A stretch of DNA of 32,497 nucleotides, taken from Marivirga sericea (lineage in GTDB: Bacteria; Bacteroidota; Bacteroidia; Cytophagales; Cyclobacteriaceae). Shown piece after piece: positions 17,471-25,236 of this stretch. Under the pieces are notes generated by a model, which was not told the origin of the DNA, did no database searches, and saw only the letters and a program-made list of their open reading frames with translations. How positions within the stretch are numbered: the stretch's first letter is position 1; each line of letters starts with the position of its first letter. The stretch spans positions 1 through 32,497 of the forward strand of contig NZ_FXAW01000013.1 in NCBI RefSeq assembly GCF_900177665.1. The letters run 5' to 3'. The position numbers and the translations under genes were made by a program.

Positions 17471-17911
17471 ATGGGAAAGTTCATTAGCATATTCTTCATA
17501 ATAGCTCAGTTAAGTTTAGGAAGTTTATTTGTGTATGCAGGTGTTCGGAAATTTATTCCGAACCCTGCACGCAAATCCTCCTCAACAGAATTGGTGCCTG
17601 GCAGCACCAAAAAGCAGATGGTTAAATTCATAGGCGGATTGAAAGCCAATAGCTATTTCTGGCCTTTTTTAGGAATAGTGGAAATAGTAGCAGGACTTCT
17701 TTTAATTAGTCAATTTTTTGCAGTGGGTGGCGCCATAATACTACTGCCTGTTACGCTTAACATATTCCTATTCCATATTTTCTTAAAACCTGAAGACGTT
17801 AGCGGAGGTATTTTGTCCGCTTTATACCTAGTGGTCAACATTCTGATCACAACAAAAAAATACAAGCTTTTAAAATCAATTATATACACAAACAAACCCT
17901 TTCAATTATGA
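17471..17911 (+). CDS. DoxX-like four-helix membrane protein
   Basis: 146-residue inner-membrane protein with four hydrophobic helices, at about residues 3-25, 55-80, 82-102 and 106-126. LFVYAGVRKFIP after helix 1 and FLGIVEIVAGLLLI at helix 2 are typical of the DoxX/MauE-like family. DoxX proteins are small subunits of quinol oxidases or redox helpers, but many members have no known function. It starts 2 bp after the HmuY-like stop, and its stop overlaps the next start by 4 bp (ATGA), so it belongs to the same operon. A role linked to heme or iron handling at the membrane is inferred from context only. Confidence 0.7.
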   Translation: MGKFISIFFIIAQLSLGSLFVYAGVRKFIPNPARKSSSTELVPGSTKKQMVKFIGGLKANSYFWPFLGIVEIVAGLLLISQFFAVGGAIILLPVTLNIFLFHIFLKPEDVSGGILSALYLVVNILITTKKYKLLKSIIYTNKPFQL

Positions 17912-18846
17912 AAAAAGTAAGTTTAATACTCATGCTTGCAGTATTCGTGATGAGTGCACAAGCGCAAAAGAAGAAAAAAGCGGATGACGTAAAAGCCATC
18001 ATGGATATGTGTGGTTGCTATGAAGTGGAATTCAATTTTGCAGAGACCTTCTCGCCTGTAGAGGATTATGAATTCCATGACAATTACCGTTCAGGTGCAT
18101 TGGAATATGTATTTCCAGTGGAAGAAAGTAAGGATAAAATTGTGCTTCAGCACTTATTGGTTATTGGAGATACCATGATTATTAAACACTGGCGACAAGA
18201 TTGGCTTTATGAAAACACTGATCTTTATACATTCCAAAAAGACAACACCTGGAAATATCAGGAATTGGCTAAAAATGATGTTAAAGGACAATGGACGCAG
18301 AAAGTTTACCAAGTCGATGATGGTCCTCGTTATGAAGGTAGTGCCACTTGGGTACACGTTGACGGAAAAAGCTATTGGGAGGCAAAGTCAGATGCGCCAT
18401 TACCAAGAAGAGAATTTTCTAAAAGAGATGATTATAATGTAATGGCCCGTGAGAACAGACATGAGATTACTGAATATGGTTGGTTGCATGAGCAAGATAA
18501 TCAAAAGGTTCTACGACAAGATGGAGATGATAAAGTTTTAGCATCGGAAAAAGGATGGAATACCTATACAAAAATGGATGATGACAAATGCAAAGTAGCT
18601 GTAGAATGGTGGGCTAAGAACCAAGCTTATTGGGCAGATGTAAGAGCTGTTTGGGATGAATTATTTGCTTCAAAAAGCACTGTTAAAATCAAGAAGAAGG
18701 TAGACAATAAAGTGTTATTCATGCCTCTTTTTGAATTACAAGATAAATTGTTGGGAGCAGATTACGATAGTGAAAAAGCGCAGGATGAAATCAAAGCTGT
18801 GATTCAAAAATATTTAAATAGTGAGCAGAGACTCAGTTTAAATTAA
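17908..18846 (+). CDS. DUF6607-like exported protein
   Basis: 312 residues with a signal peptide (~1-19, ending SAQAQ) followed by a lysine-rich KKKKADD. The mature part is rich in Trp and Tyr and has MDMCGCYEVEFNFAETF near its start, then HWRQDWLYENTDL, KNDVKGQWTQKVYQVDDGPR, a YEGSATWV strand, and EITEYGWLHEQDN. This resembles the DUF6607 family as I recall it. The family function is unknown, and in my recollection it occurs beside HmuY and TonB-receptor genes. The CGC pair could bind a metal or heme, or form a disulfide. It is the last gene of the heme operon (start overlaps the DoxX-like stop by 4 bp) and is followed by a strong terminator hairpin. Confidence 0.72.
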   Translation: MKKVSLILMLAVFVMSAQAQKKKKADDVKAIMDMCGCYEVEFNFAETFSPVEDYEFHDNYRSGALEYVFPVEESKDKIVLQHLLVIGDTMIIKHWRQDWLYENTDLYTFQKDNTWKYQELAKNDVKGQWTQKVYQVDDGPRYEGSATWVHVDGKSYWEAKSDAPLPRREFSKRDDYNVMARENRHEITEYGWLHEQDNQKVLRQDGDDKVLASEKGWNTYTKMDDDKCKVAVEWWAKNQAYWADVRAVWDELFASKSTVKIKKKVDNKVLFMPLFELQDKLLGADYDSEKAQDEIKAVIQKYLNSEQRLSLN

Positions 18847-18860
18847 GAAAACAAGAATTA

Positions 18861-18892
18861 AGTAGGTCTGCAAACACAATTGCAGACCTACT
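18861..18892. terminator. Bidirectional terminator hairpin
   Basis: A perfect 12-bp stem, AGTAGGTCTGCA (18861-18872) and TGCAGACCTACT (18881-18892), with an 8-nt loop. AATTTTAAATACTTTT follows on the + strand, and a T-rich stretch follows on the - strand. It sits between two convergent genes and probably ends both the heme operon and the DUF2490-like transcript. Confidence 0.8.
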
Positions 18893-18906
18893 AATTTTAA
18901 ATACTT

Positions 18907-19602
18907 TTAAAAACTATGATGCAAACTAATTTGAGCCTGACCTTTAGACCAAGCATCAGTCGTTTGCAACATCCAACCGAGTTGCATCCTTAAATTATTT
19001 AACAAACCATACCCCATACCGAGATATGTTCGATTACGATCAAAAAGCTCTACCGTCCTATCTTCTCCGATTGATCTCTCTCCATTAATGAAAACTTCAT
19101 TATAAAGTGCCAAATAAACCGTTTTTTGCTTCAGTTCAACATCATTTAATGGAACATTTAAAAAGAGCATATATCGGTATCTTGTTCTAAAATCCTGACC
19201 TTCATTCCAGCGTTGTTCATATCTCATTCGGTGGGTTAGTAAAAATCTATCGCCAACTTTATGTGGAATTAGTGCCTCTTGGTAAATACGACTCTCATTC
19301 ACATTCTCTTTAGACTCCCCAAAGGGTCCTGTGGTTATATTAGCATAGCCTAAGGTAAACATAATATTAGCATTCTTTGGCTTATAGGTAGCACCCGTGC
19401 GAAGTAGAATCTGTTCTAAATCTGATCCAGCATTCCAATAGCGGAACTGATAATCTCCCTGAATTCCAAATTGCGAATTTTCAAAAGATTTATTGAAAAA
19501 ATACATATACCAAGCACCTAGTTGCGATTCATCAGGACCATCTTGAGACATGACACCAAAGGGCATAGCTATTACAGCAAGTAAAATAATTACGTGTTTC
19601 AT
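18907..19602 (-). CDS. DUF2490-like outer-membrane beta-barrel protein
   Basis: 231 residues from the ATG at 19602. An upstream ATG at 19641 would add 13 residues in front of a good signal peptide, so I chose the inner start (MKHVIILLAVIAMPFGVMSQ, cleavage after residue 20). The mature protein has alternating amphipathic strands ending in aromatics (LGAWYMYFFNKSF, FGIQGDYQFRYWN, LLTHRMRYEQRW, YRYMLFLNVPLND, VYLALYNEVFIN) and ends with ISLHHSF; the terminal Phe is typical of outer-membrane barrels. This fits the DUF2490 family, whose function is unknown. It lies downstream of the carbonic anhydrase gene in the same direction, with a long inverted repeat in the gap, and converges on the heme operon. 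Confidence 0.8.
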   Translation of the reverse strand: MKHVIILLAVIAMPFGVMSQDGPDESQLGAWYMYFFNKSFENSQFGIQGDYQFRYWNAGSDLEQILLRTGATYKPKNANIMFTLGYANITTGPFGESKENVNESRIYQEALIPHKVGDRFLLTHRMRYEQRWNEGQDFRTRYRYMLFLNVPLNDVELKQKTVYLALYNEVFINGERSIGEDRTVELFDRNRTYLGMGYGLLNNLRMQLGWMLQTTDAWSKGQAQISLHHSF

Positions 19603-19633
19603 TTTAAATGATATGATAAGTGATTGAATAGAA

Positions 19634-19671
19634 ATGAACAATCTTTCAATTCACATTAAAAGATTGTTCAT
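19634..19671. repeat. 13-bp perfect inverted repeat between carbonic anhydrase and DUF2490-like genes
   Basis: The arms ATGAACAATCTTT (19634-19646) and AAAGATTGTTCAT (19659-19671) are perfectly complementary around a 12-nt loop. It lies just downstream of the carbonic anhydrase stop (- strand), and the - strand continues TTCTATTC. It could be a weak terminator for that gene or an operator for the DUF2490-like gene. Confidence 0.55.
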
Positions 19672-19685
19672 GTGTATGAGTATGC

Positions 19686-20459
19686 TTATTTTTTAACTAC
19701 GGCATATTTAGGCAGACTGGTAATTGTTTCTTCGATTAATTCAACCGCCCCAGTATGAAGATTATAAACTGCTCCTACTATCAGAACTTCTCCTTTTTCT
19801 GACCTCCTACTTAAAACTGGCTCTAATCCTCGGAGCAAACTTACTTGTTCAATAACATTTTGACGAATCGCTAAATCAGAGGTTTCTTTTTCACTTAAAT
19901 TTGCATTCTTCGCGATTAATGCAGCCGGCTTGATCGCGTTTATTAAAGTAACTACGTGTCCAGGAGGATTTTCAGGAAGCTTCATGGCAGCTTGTACTGC
20001 ACCACAAGATTCGTGACCTAATACAACGATCAATCGGGTTTGTAAAACCTCCGTACCATATTCGATAGTGCCGTACGAGGCTTGTGCCATTACTTGTCCA
20101 GCTGTACGAGTGATGAACAAATCTCCCACCCCCTGATCAAAAATTATCTCGTTCGGTACTCTACTATCTGCACAACCAATAATAGTAGCGAAGGGCTTTT
20201 GACCTAACTCATTATTTTTTAAGTCCGCATCCGTTTGACGTGGTTTTATACTTTTATTCTCGGCAAACCGTAGATTGCCATAGTATAATTTCTTTAATCC
20301 ATAATAGGGATCAAGATAAGCACTATCTCTGTCAGCGAAATACTGATTTTCCTCTACTTTTATGAGTTTCTTTACTAAATCAGAAGTTTGTGCAATTGAA
20401 CTTTTTGAATATATAAATATGAAAATTATTACGATTGAATAATATACTGAATTTCTCAT
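19686..20459 (-). CDS. Beta-class carbonic anhydrase with signal peptide
   Basis: 257 residues. The enzyme interconverts CO2 and bicarbonate. The beta-class zinc site is complete: GCADSR (Cys96, Asp98, Arg100) and LGHESCG (His149, Cys152); the Asp/Arg pair is the catalytic dyad. VPNEIIFDQGVGDLFITRTAG and SYGTIEYGTEVL are further family motifs. Residues 1-24 (hydrophobic, ending SSIAQ) are a signal peptide, so the enzyme should act in the periplasm, whereas many beta-class enzymes are cytoplasmic. About 50 residues precede the catalytic core (LIKVEENQYFADRDSAYLDP). It is followed 83 bp downstream by the DUF2490-like gene and preceded, 63 bp away, by a small secreted-protein gene in the same direction. 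Confidence 0.92.
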   Translation of the reverse strand: MRNSVYYSIVIIFIFIYSKSSIAQTSDLVKKLIKVEENQYFADRDSAYLDPYYGLKKLYYGNLRFAENKSIKPRQTDADLKNNELGQKPFATIIGCADSRVPNEIIFDQGVGDLFITRTAGQVMAQASYGTIEYGTEVLQTRLIVVLGHESCGAVQAAMKLPENPPGHVVTLINAIKPAALIAKNANLSEKETSDLAIRQNVIEQVSLLRGLEPVLSRRSEKGEVLIVGAVYNLHTGAVELIEETITSLPKYAVVKK

Positions 20460-20522
20460 TTTCTAGTTTTAAAGATAAATTTTTGTTTGTAATTGGCTTA
20501 AAAACATATAAGCCATATAAGA

Positions 20523-20828
20523 TCAAGAAAATGAAGATACCTCTGGCGGGATATCAGGTGTTTTAAGATGTGTATGGTAAGATAATATGTTTACATCGCG
20601 GTACGCAAAAGCAAAATTATCAAAGCCAAAGAAGTGAGTTGTTATTGAAGATAACATTTCCTCTGTTGCATTGGAACCCTCTTCTGCTTTCTCTTCAGTC
20701 TCCATTTCTAGATCCAAAGATATAAAATCAACCTGAAATACATCACCCAATTGAGCTGGTACAAGTGAGAATGAACTAAGGATACTAAAAATAAAAAAAT
20801 ATGCTGCGATCTGTTTTGCTTCCATCAT
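20523..20828 (-). CDS. Small secreted protein of unknown function
   Basis: 101 residues. I do not recognise the family. Residues ~1-26 form a good signal peptide (AAYFFIFSILSSFSLVPAQ), which makes a real gene likely. The mature part is short and acidic in the middle (LEMETEEKAEEGSNATEE) and then aromatic (HFFGFDNFAFAYRD, ILSYHTHL), ending TPDIPPEVSSFS. There are no cysteines or known motifs. It lies 63 bp upstream of the carbonic anhydrase gene on the same strand and is divergent from the gene at 20942. A GGCTTA/TAAGCC stem-loop lies in the gap behind it (20495-20514), without a T-run. Confidence 0.6.
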   Translation of the reverse strand: MMEAKQIAAYFFIFSILSSFSLVPAQLGDVFQVDFISLDLEMETEEKAEEGSNATEEMLSSITTHFFGFDNFAFAYRDVNILSYHTHLKTPDIPPEVSSFS

Positions 20829-20941
20829 CTTATTAATGGTGTTCCAAACCGCTTGTATTAATTATTGTTTTAACAATTATAAAAATTTATTTATGTATAA
20901 TTTAAGAACTGAGTGAACTAACTTTTTTTTAATTTTGCCAG

Positions 20942-21646
20942 ATGGCTAATCAATTAATCATTCAAAATAAACTGATAACCCCTCTTCAGCAATACTTGGA
21001 AAAAATAGATTTAAGATCTGCTTTCTTAAGATTTGATATTGACTTCAAGAAACTTTACCAGCAATATCCTCAACATTTTACTGAATTAGCAGAAGAAATG
21101 GAGATAGAATGGACACATTTCTTGGAAGGAAATTTAAAATTTTCCTTTGATTTGCTTCATCTTCAACCTAGCGACTATCATTTGTTCTTTGAGCCTGAAT
21201 ATCATTTTAACCGCTACAGGCTCAAAACTTTGCGAAATAGTTTTTATAAAGATATTACACTCTTTGATTTGCAAAAATGGAGAACTTTTTGCCGTTCTAA
21301 AGAAAAAGAAGCCTTTAAAGGAGGTCTAACAAATGAAACCTGGACTTATCCATTAGCTGAAAATCTACTAGGTAAAGCAGATGATCCAGGTTACTTCGGA
21401 GGTAACGGAAGTTCCGGTTGGAAACTTCATGCAATAGCTAATTTTTGTTTGGATTTTTATTGTGGGCATTATAAGCTTAAATTATCCAGACTTACACCCT
21501 ATGACAGCTTTATGTATCAGTCTAAAATTGAATTATTGGCCAATTCTTTAAAATTAAGGAAGCATGAAAAACCCATCCAACAAATGATAAGTCGAAAAAT
21601 CGGCTACGAGATTCCAGAGGATGAAAATAAGGATGAAATAATGTGA
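20942..21646 (+). CDS. Conserved-looking cytoplasmic protein of unknown function
   Basis: 234 residues with no signal peptide or membrane helix. I do not recognise the family. The N-terminal half looks helical and is rich in charged and aromatic residues (LRSAFLRFDIDFKKLYQQYP, a FFEPEYHFNRYRLK stretch). The middle has TNETWTYPLAENLLGKADDP, and then GYFGGNGSSGWKLHAIANF, a glycine-rich turn that looks constrained and may be the conserved core. The C-terminus is basic and then acidic. The ATG is 4 bp after TAATTTTG (20930-20937), an exact -7 consensus, so the transcript may be leaderless; no -33 TTG is visible. It precedes the DUF3108-like gene by 42 bp and may be cotranscribed with it. Confidence 0.75.
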   Translation: MANQLIIQNKLITPLQQYLEKIDLRSAFLRFDIDFKKLYQQYPQHFTELAEEMEIEWTHFLEGNLKFSFDLLHLQPSDYHLFFEPEYHFNRYRLKTLRNSFYKDITLFDLQKWRTFCRSKEKEAFKGGLTNETWTYPLAENLLGKADDPGYFGGNGSSGWKLHAIANFCLDFYCGHYKLKLSRLTPYDSFMYQSKIELLANSLKLRKHEKPIQQMISRKIGYEIPEDENKDEIM

Positions 21647-21688
21647 AATTAAATCTAACAATATACTTTTAAATCGTTTATTGCTAAT

Positions 21689-22510
21689 ATGAATAAATAC
21701 CTGATCCTATTCTTCTTAATCGTATCCCTAAAAACTGCTCACCAAGCTTTTGGACAATGCCTTGACCAATCCACTGCTTATCAAGCAGGTGAAGAATTAT
21801 GGTATGACGTAAAATACAACTGGGGAATGATTTGGGTGGATGCAGGTGAGGTAATGTTTGCCGTAGAAGATGCCAAATGGGAAGGCTATGATGCACATTG
21901 GTTCAAGGGCTATGGACGTTCCATGCCAAAATGGGATTGGGTATATAAAGTAAGGGACACCTTTGATGCGATCGGGACTCAAAAACAATTAAAACCACTG
22001 TTTTTCCATAGGAATACCAAAGAAGGGAGTTATAAAGTCAATAACAAATATTGGTTCGATACTGATAAAAAAAATATTAAAGCTGAGGTCTATAATTCAG
22101 GTGAAGAAGAAACCATTCAGAAAAATGTTCCTTTTGATGATTGTATTTGGGATGTTTTATCGGCTATATATTACGCTCGAAATCTCGATTTTAGCGATTT
22201 TAAAAAAGACCAAAAAATACCCTTCAATCTCATTGTTAATGGAAAAGTATATAACCTCTTTGTAAGGTATTTGGGCAAAGAAAAACTGGAAATGCCTGAT
22301 GAAACTGTTTACAAAACTATAAAATTCAGCGCTTTATTGGTTGAAGGTACCATATTCGATGGTGGAGAAGATATGACAGTTTGGGTTTCGGACGATAAAA
22401 ATAAAATTCCAATAAAAGTGCAGGCTAAAATTCAAGTAGGCTGGGTAAAGGCTTTTTTGAAAAGCACAAAAGGATTAAAATATGGAGACATTACTCCGCT
22501 CAATCCTTAA
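21689..22510 (+). CDS. DUF3108-like exported protein
   Basis: 273 residues with a signal peptide (~1-22, ending AFGQ). It begins CLDQSTAYQAGEELWYDVKYNWG, then has VDAGEVMFAVEDAKWEGYDAH, and later WKYKV-like strands, FDDCIWDVLSAIYYARNLDF and DDKNKIPIKVQAKIQVGWVK. The order of 'aGE.L.Y.vkynwG.iwvdAGev', a central 'yDvlSalYyaR' and a late 'Pv.v.aki..G' segment is what I recall for DUF3108 proteins, which are predicted periplasmic beta-rich proteins of unknown function. The gene ends 14 bp before menD and may share its transcript; a functional link with menaquinone is not implied by the protein itself. Confidence 0.75.
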   Translation: MNKYLILFFLIVSLKTAHQAFGQCLDQSTAYQAGEELWYDVKYNWGMIWVDAGEVMFAVEDAKWEGYDAHWFKGYGRSMPKWDWVYKVRDTFDAIGTQKQLKPLFFHRNTKEGSYKVNNKYWFDTDKKNIKAEVYNSGEEETIQKNVPFDDCIWDVLSAIYYARNLDFSDFKKDQKIPFNLIVNGKVYNLFVRYLGKEKLEMPDETVYKTIKFSALLVEGTIFDGGEDMTVWVSDDKNKIPIKVQAKIQVGWVKAFLKSTKGLKYGDITPLNP

Positions 22511-22524
22511 ATTGCATCAAAATT

Positions 22525-24210
22525 ATGCGACAAGAGATTATAAATAATATAGCGGAAATTTGTCAAAAACAAGGTATTGATAAGGCTATTATCTCCCCAG
22601 GGAGCAGAAATGCACCCTTAACTTTAGCTTTCGCCAGACATCTCAAAATTCAGGCTTACTCCATTAGCGATGAACGTACGGCTGCATTCATTGCAATGGG
22701 GATGGCGCAAGCTCAGCGAAATCCTGTGGCTTTGATTTGCACCTCTGGATCTGCCTCTTTGAATTACGCACCTGCCGTTGCAGAGGCATATTTTCAAGAA
22801 ATCCCATTAGTTGTGATCACCGCTGACCGTCCACCCGAATGGATAGATCAATGGGATGGACAAACCATACGCCAGGAAAATATTTACGGGAAGCATGTAA
22901 AGAAAAGTTATAACGTAGCTGTTGATCTCTCACATGCTGATGCACAATGGCAAACTTATAGAATGATTAATGAAGCCGTTGTAGAAAGTATGAATGGAAT
23001 CAAAGGACCCGTTCATATTAATATTCCTTTTCGTGAACCATTCTATCCTGAAAAAAGCGAAAAATGGGAATATGACCAGAATGTCAAAATCATAAAAAGC
23101 ACCGTAGGAGAAAAGAAACTGGCAGAAAAGCAGATCTGTGAGCTCCAAGCTGATATAAAAGAAAAACAAAAGCTAGCTTTTGTATTAGGGCAAGAAGACT
23201 ATAACCAATTGTTTTTAGAGGATCTCGACAAAGTCTCCCAAAAGCATAATATTCCTATTTTTGCAGACATTATTTCCAATGGACATGAGTTGAAAAATGC
23301 CATACATTTGCCAGATAACATTTGCATGAAAATGCTAAAGGAATCAAAATCCGAAGAAATTCCAGATTTGATTATCAGCTTCGGGAAAAGTATTATTTCT
23401 AAGAACTTGAAATTATTTCTCCGAAAGAATCACATAGAACAATGGCATGTTAGGGAATATCATGCTTTTATAGCTGATCCATTTCAAGCTTTAATAAAGC
23501 AAATTGAAGAGGGACCGACTCCATTCTTGAAGCATATAAATAAAAGCTCCTCATCTGAATTTTTAAAACTATGGAAGGATAAAAATGCAACAGCAGAAAC
23601 TAAAACAAATGAATTTTTGCGTGCTCAATCTTTCAGTGAATTCTCTGCTTTGCAGGAGCTCATAAAAAATTTGCCAAAAGACAGTCATCTACATTTAGCT
23701 AATAGCTTAAGTGTTCGCTATGCTAATTTTATTGGTTTGAAATCACAAAAAGGCATTAAGGTTTGGGCCAATAGAGGAACAAGTGGAATCGATGGATCAA
23801 CCAGTACGGCCCTAGGTCATGCAATGGCACATCCAGACCAAAATCATTTCCTGATCACAGGAGATGTGGCTTTCTTCTATGATCGCAACGCTTTTTGGCA
23901 TAAGTACCCGTATTCTAATTTAAAAATTATCCTGTTAAATAATCAGGGAGGATCTATTTTCAGAATGATTAAAGGACCCAACCAACAAGCAGAGTTGGAG
24001 GAGTTTTTCGAGACGGAGCAAAAGTTAGATGCAAAATTATTATGCAGTGAATTTGGCATCGCCCATTTTTCAGCTCATAATTCGGAGAGCTTTGCATTTA
24101 TAAAGGATAAGTTTATCCAATATCCTCACGCAGCGGTAATTGAAATAAAAACAGATAGTAAAATCAATCAGAAAATATTTGAAAACTTTAAAAATCAATT
24201 GATATCATGA
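22525..24210 (+). CDS. menD: SEPHCHC synthase (menaquinone biosynthesis MenD)
   Basis: 561 residues. This thiamine-diphosphate enzyme joins isochorismate and 2-oxoglutarate, with loss of CO2, to give 2-succinyl-5-enolpyruvyl-6-hydroxy-3-cyclohexene-1-carboxylate. The three domains expected of a ThDP enzyme are visible. The N-terminal Pyr domain has ISPGSRNAPLTLAFARH and SDERTAAFIAMGMAQ, in which the Glu is the cofactor-activating residue. A central domain covers ~190-350. The C-terminal PP domain has ANRGTSGIDGSTSTALGHAM and TGDVAFFYDRN (Gly446, Asp447) followed ~25 residues on by LLNNQGGSIFRM, the cofactor-phosphate/Mg motif. The length is normal. menB follows 95 bp downstream; menC, menE, menF and menH are not in the window. 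Confidence 0.95.
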   Translation: MRQEIINNIAEICQKQGIDKAIISPGSRNAPLTLAFARHLKIQAYSISDERTAAFIAMGMAQAQRNPVALICTSGSASLNYAPAVAEAYFQEIPLVVITADRPPEWIDQWDGQTIRQENIYGKHVKKSYNVAVDLSHADAQWQTYRMINEAVVESMNGIKGPVHINIPFREPFYPEKSEKWEYDQNVKIIKSTVGEKKLAEKQICELQADIKEKQKLAFVLGQEDYNQLFLEDLDKVSQKHNIPIFADIISNGHELKNAIHLPDNICMKMLKESKSEEIPDLIISFGKSIISKNLKLFLRKNHIEQWHVREYHAFIADPFQALIKQIEEGPTPFLKHINKSSSSEFLKLWKDKNATAETKTNEFLRAQSFSEFSALQELIKNLPKDSHLHLANSLSVRYANFIGLKSQKGIKVWANRGTSGIDGSTSTALGHAMAHPDQNHFLITGDVAFFYDRNAFWHKYPYSNLKIILLNNQGGSIFRMIKGPNQQAELEEFFETEQKLDAKLLCSEFGIAHFSAHNSESFAFIKDKFIQYPHAAVIEIKTDSKINQKIFENFKNQLIS

Positions 24211-24305
24211 AATGAGCATAAATATTCGAGGGCGAATTTATACCAACCGCCTGGTGAATATTTATAGCAAATTCCATGTGGCAACTTAAAAATAATTAAA
24301 TACAC

Positions 24306-25151
24306 ATGAATGAAATTAACTGGAAAACAGTCAAAGAATACAGCGACATCACCTATAAAAAAGCTAATCACGTAGCTAGAATTGCGTTTAACCGTCCAGA
24401 AGTACGGAACGCATTTCGTCCTAAAACTACACAAGAGCTTTTCGATGCACTTCTTCACGCTAGAGAAGACGATGATATAGGGGTAGTTTTGTTGTCAGCG
24501 GAAGGTCCATCTCCTAAAGACGGGAAATACGCGTTTTGTAGCGGTGGTGATCAGAAAGCAAGAGGAGAGCAAGGATATGTTGGAGATGATGGTGTTGCTC
24601 GTCTAAATATATTAGAAGTTCAAAGGTTGATCCGTTTCATGCCTAAGGTAGTCATTGCTGTAGTGCCAGGCTGGGCTGTAGGTGGTGGACATAGTTTGCA
24701 TGTAGTGTGCGATATGACTTTAGCCAGTAAGGAACATGCCATTTTCAAGCAAACTGATGCAGATGTCACCAGCTTTGACGGTGGTTATGGATCTGCCTAT
24801 TTAGCCAAAATGGTGGGACAAAAAAGAGCTCGTGAGATCTTCTTCTTAGGTAGAAATTATTCAGCACAGGAAGCTTTTGATATGGGAATGGTCAATGCCG
24901 TAGTACCTCATGCAGAATTAGAAGATACAGCTTTCGAATGGGCACAAGAAGTATTAGGTAAATCTCCTCTGTCTATTAGAATGTTGAAATTCGCTTTTAA
25001 TGCTACAGATGATGGTATGGTGGGTCAGCAAGTATTTGCTGGAGAAGCTACTCGTTTAGCTTACATGACAGAAGAAGCTAAAGAAGGAAGAAATGCATTT
25101 CTAGAGAAGAGAAAGCCTGATTTTGAAAAATTTAAGAGGGTGAGTAATTGA
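24306..25151 (+). CDS. menB: 1,4-dihydroxy-2-naphthoyl-CoA synthase (MenB)
   Basis: 281-residue crotonase-fold enzyme that cyclises o-succinylbenzoyl-CoA to the naphthoyl-CoA precursor of menaquinone. Motifs are IAFNRPEVRNAFRPKT, FCSGGDQKARG (oxyanion-hole and substrate loop, Cys78-Gly85), PGWAVGGGHSLHVVCDM, FKQTDADVTSFDGGYGSAYL, QKRAREIFFLGR and the C-terminal EGRNAFLEKRKPDFEKFKR. Asp151 in TDAD occupies the position where bicarbonate-dependent enzymes such as E. coli MenB have Gly (TGPK). It therefore looks like the bicarbonate-independent type seen in Mycobacterium (alignment from memory). It follows menD in the same direction and ends ahead of a clear terminator at 25201-25236. Confidence 0.95.
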   Translation: MNEINWKTVKEYSDITYKKANHVARIAFNRPEVRNAFRPKTTQELFDALLHAREDDDIGVVLLSAEGPSPKDGKYAFCSGGDQKARGEQGYVGDDGVARLNILEVQRLIRFMPKVVIAVVPGWAVGGGHSLHVVCDMTLASKEHAIFKQTDADVTSFDGGYGSAYLAKMVGQKRAREIFFLGRNYSAQEAFDMGMVNAVVPHAELEDTAFEWAQEVLGKSPLSIRMLKFAFNATDDGMVGQQVFAGEATRLAYMTEEAKEGRNAFLEKRKPDFEKFKRVSN

Positions 25152-25170
25152 GAAGAGATACTAGATTTTA

Positions 25171-25188
25171 GAATCTAGATGCAAGACA
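25171..25188. repeat. Small palindrome downstream of menB
   Basis: CTAGATT-TTAG-AATCTAG: 7-bp perfect arms with a 4-nt loop. It is followed by ATGCAAGACATGAAG, a low-complexity style that reminds me of short dispersed intergenic repeats in Cytophagales genomes. There is only one copy here, so its repeat nature is not shown. Confidence 0.3.
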
Positions 25189-25200
25189 TGAAGTTTTAAT

Positions 25201-25236
25201 AAAAGGTCTAAGCATATTATGTTAAGACCTTTTTTT
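25201..25236 (+). terminator. Intrinsic terminator of menB
   Basis: AAAAGGTCT (25201-25209) pairs with AGACCTTTT (25225-25233), with further imperfect pairing inside. A T-run extends to 25236. It lies 49 bp after the menB stop. The rest of the gap to 25445 shows no convincing promoter or gene. Confidence 0.85.

Noticed and set aside
20495-20514. GGCTTA/TAAGCC hairpin upstream of the carbonic anhydrase gene as a terminator
   Set aside because: It has a six-bp stem, AT-rich loop and no T-run on the - strand; noted only in the small-gene entry.
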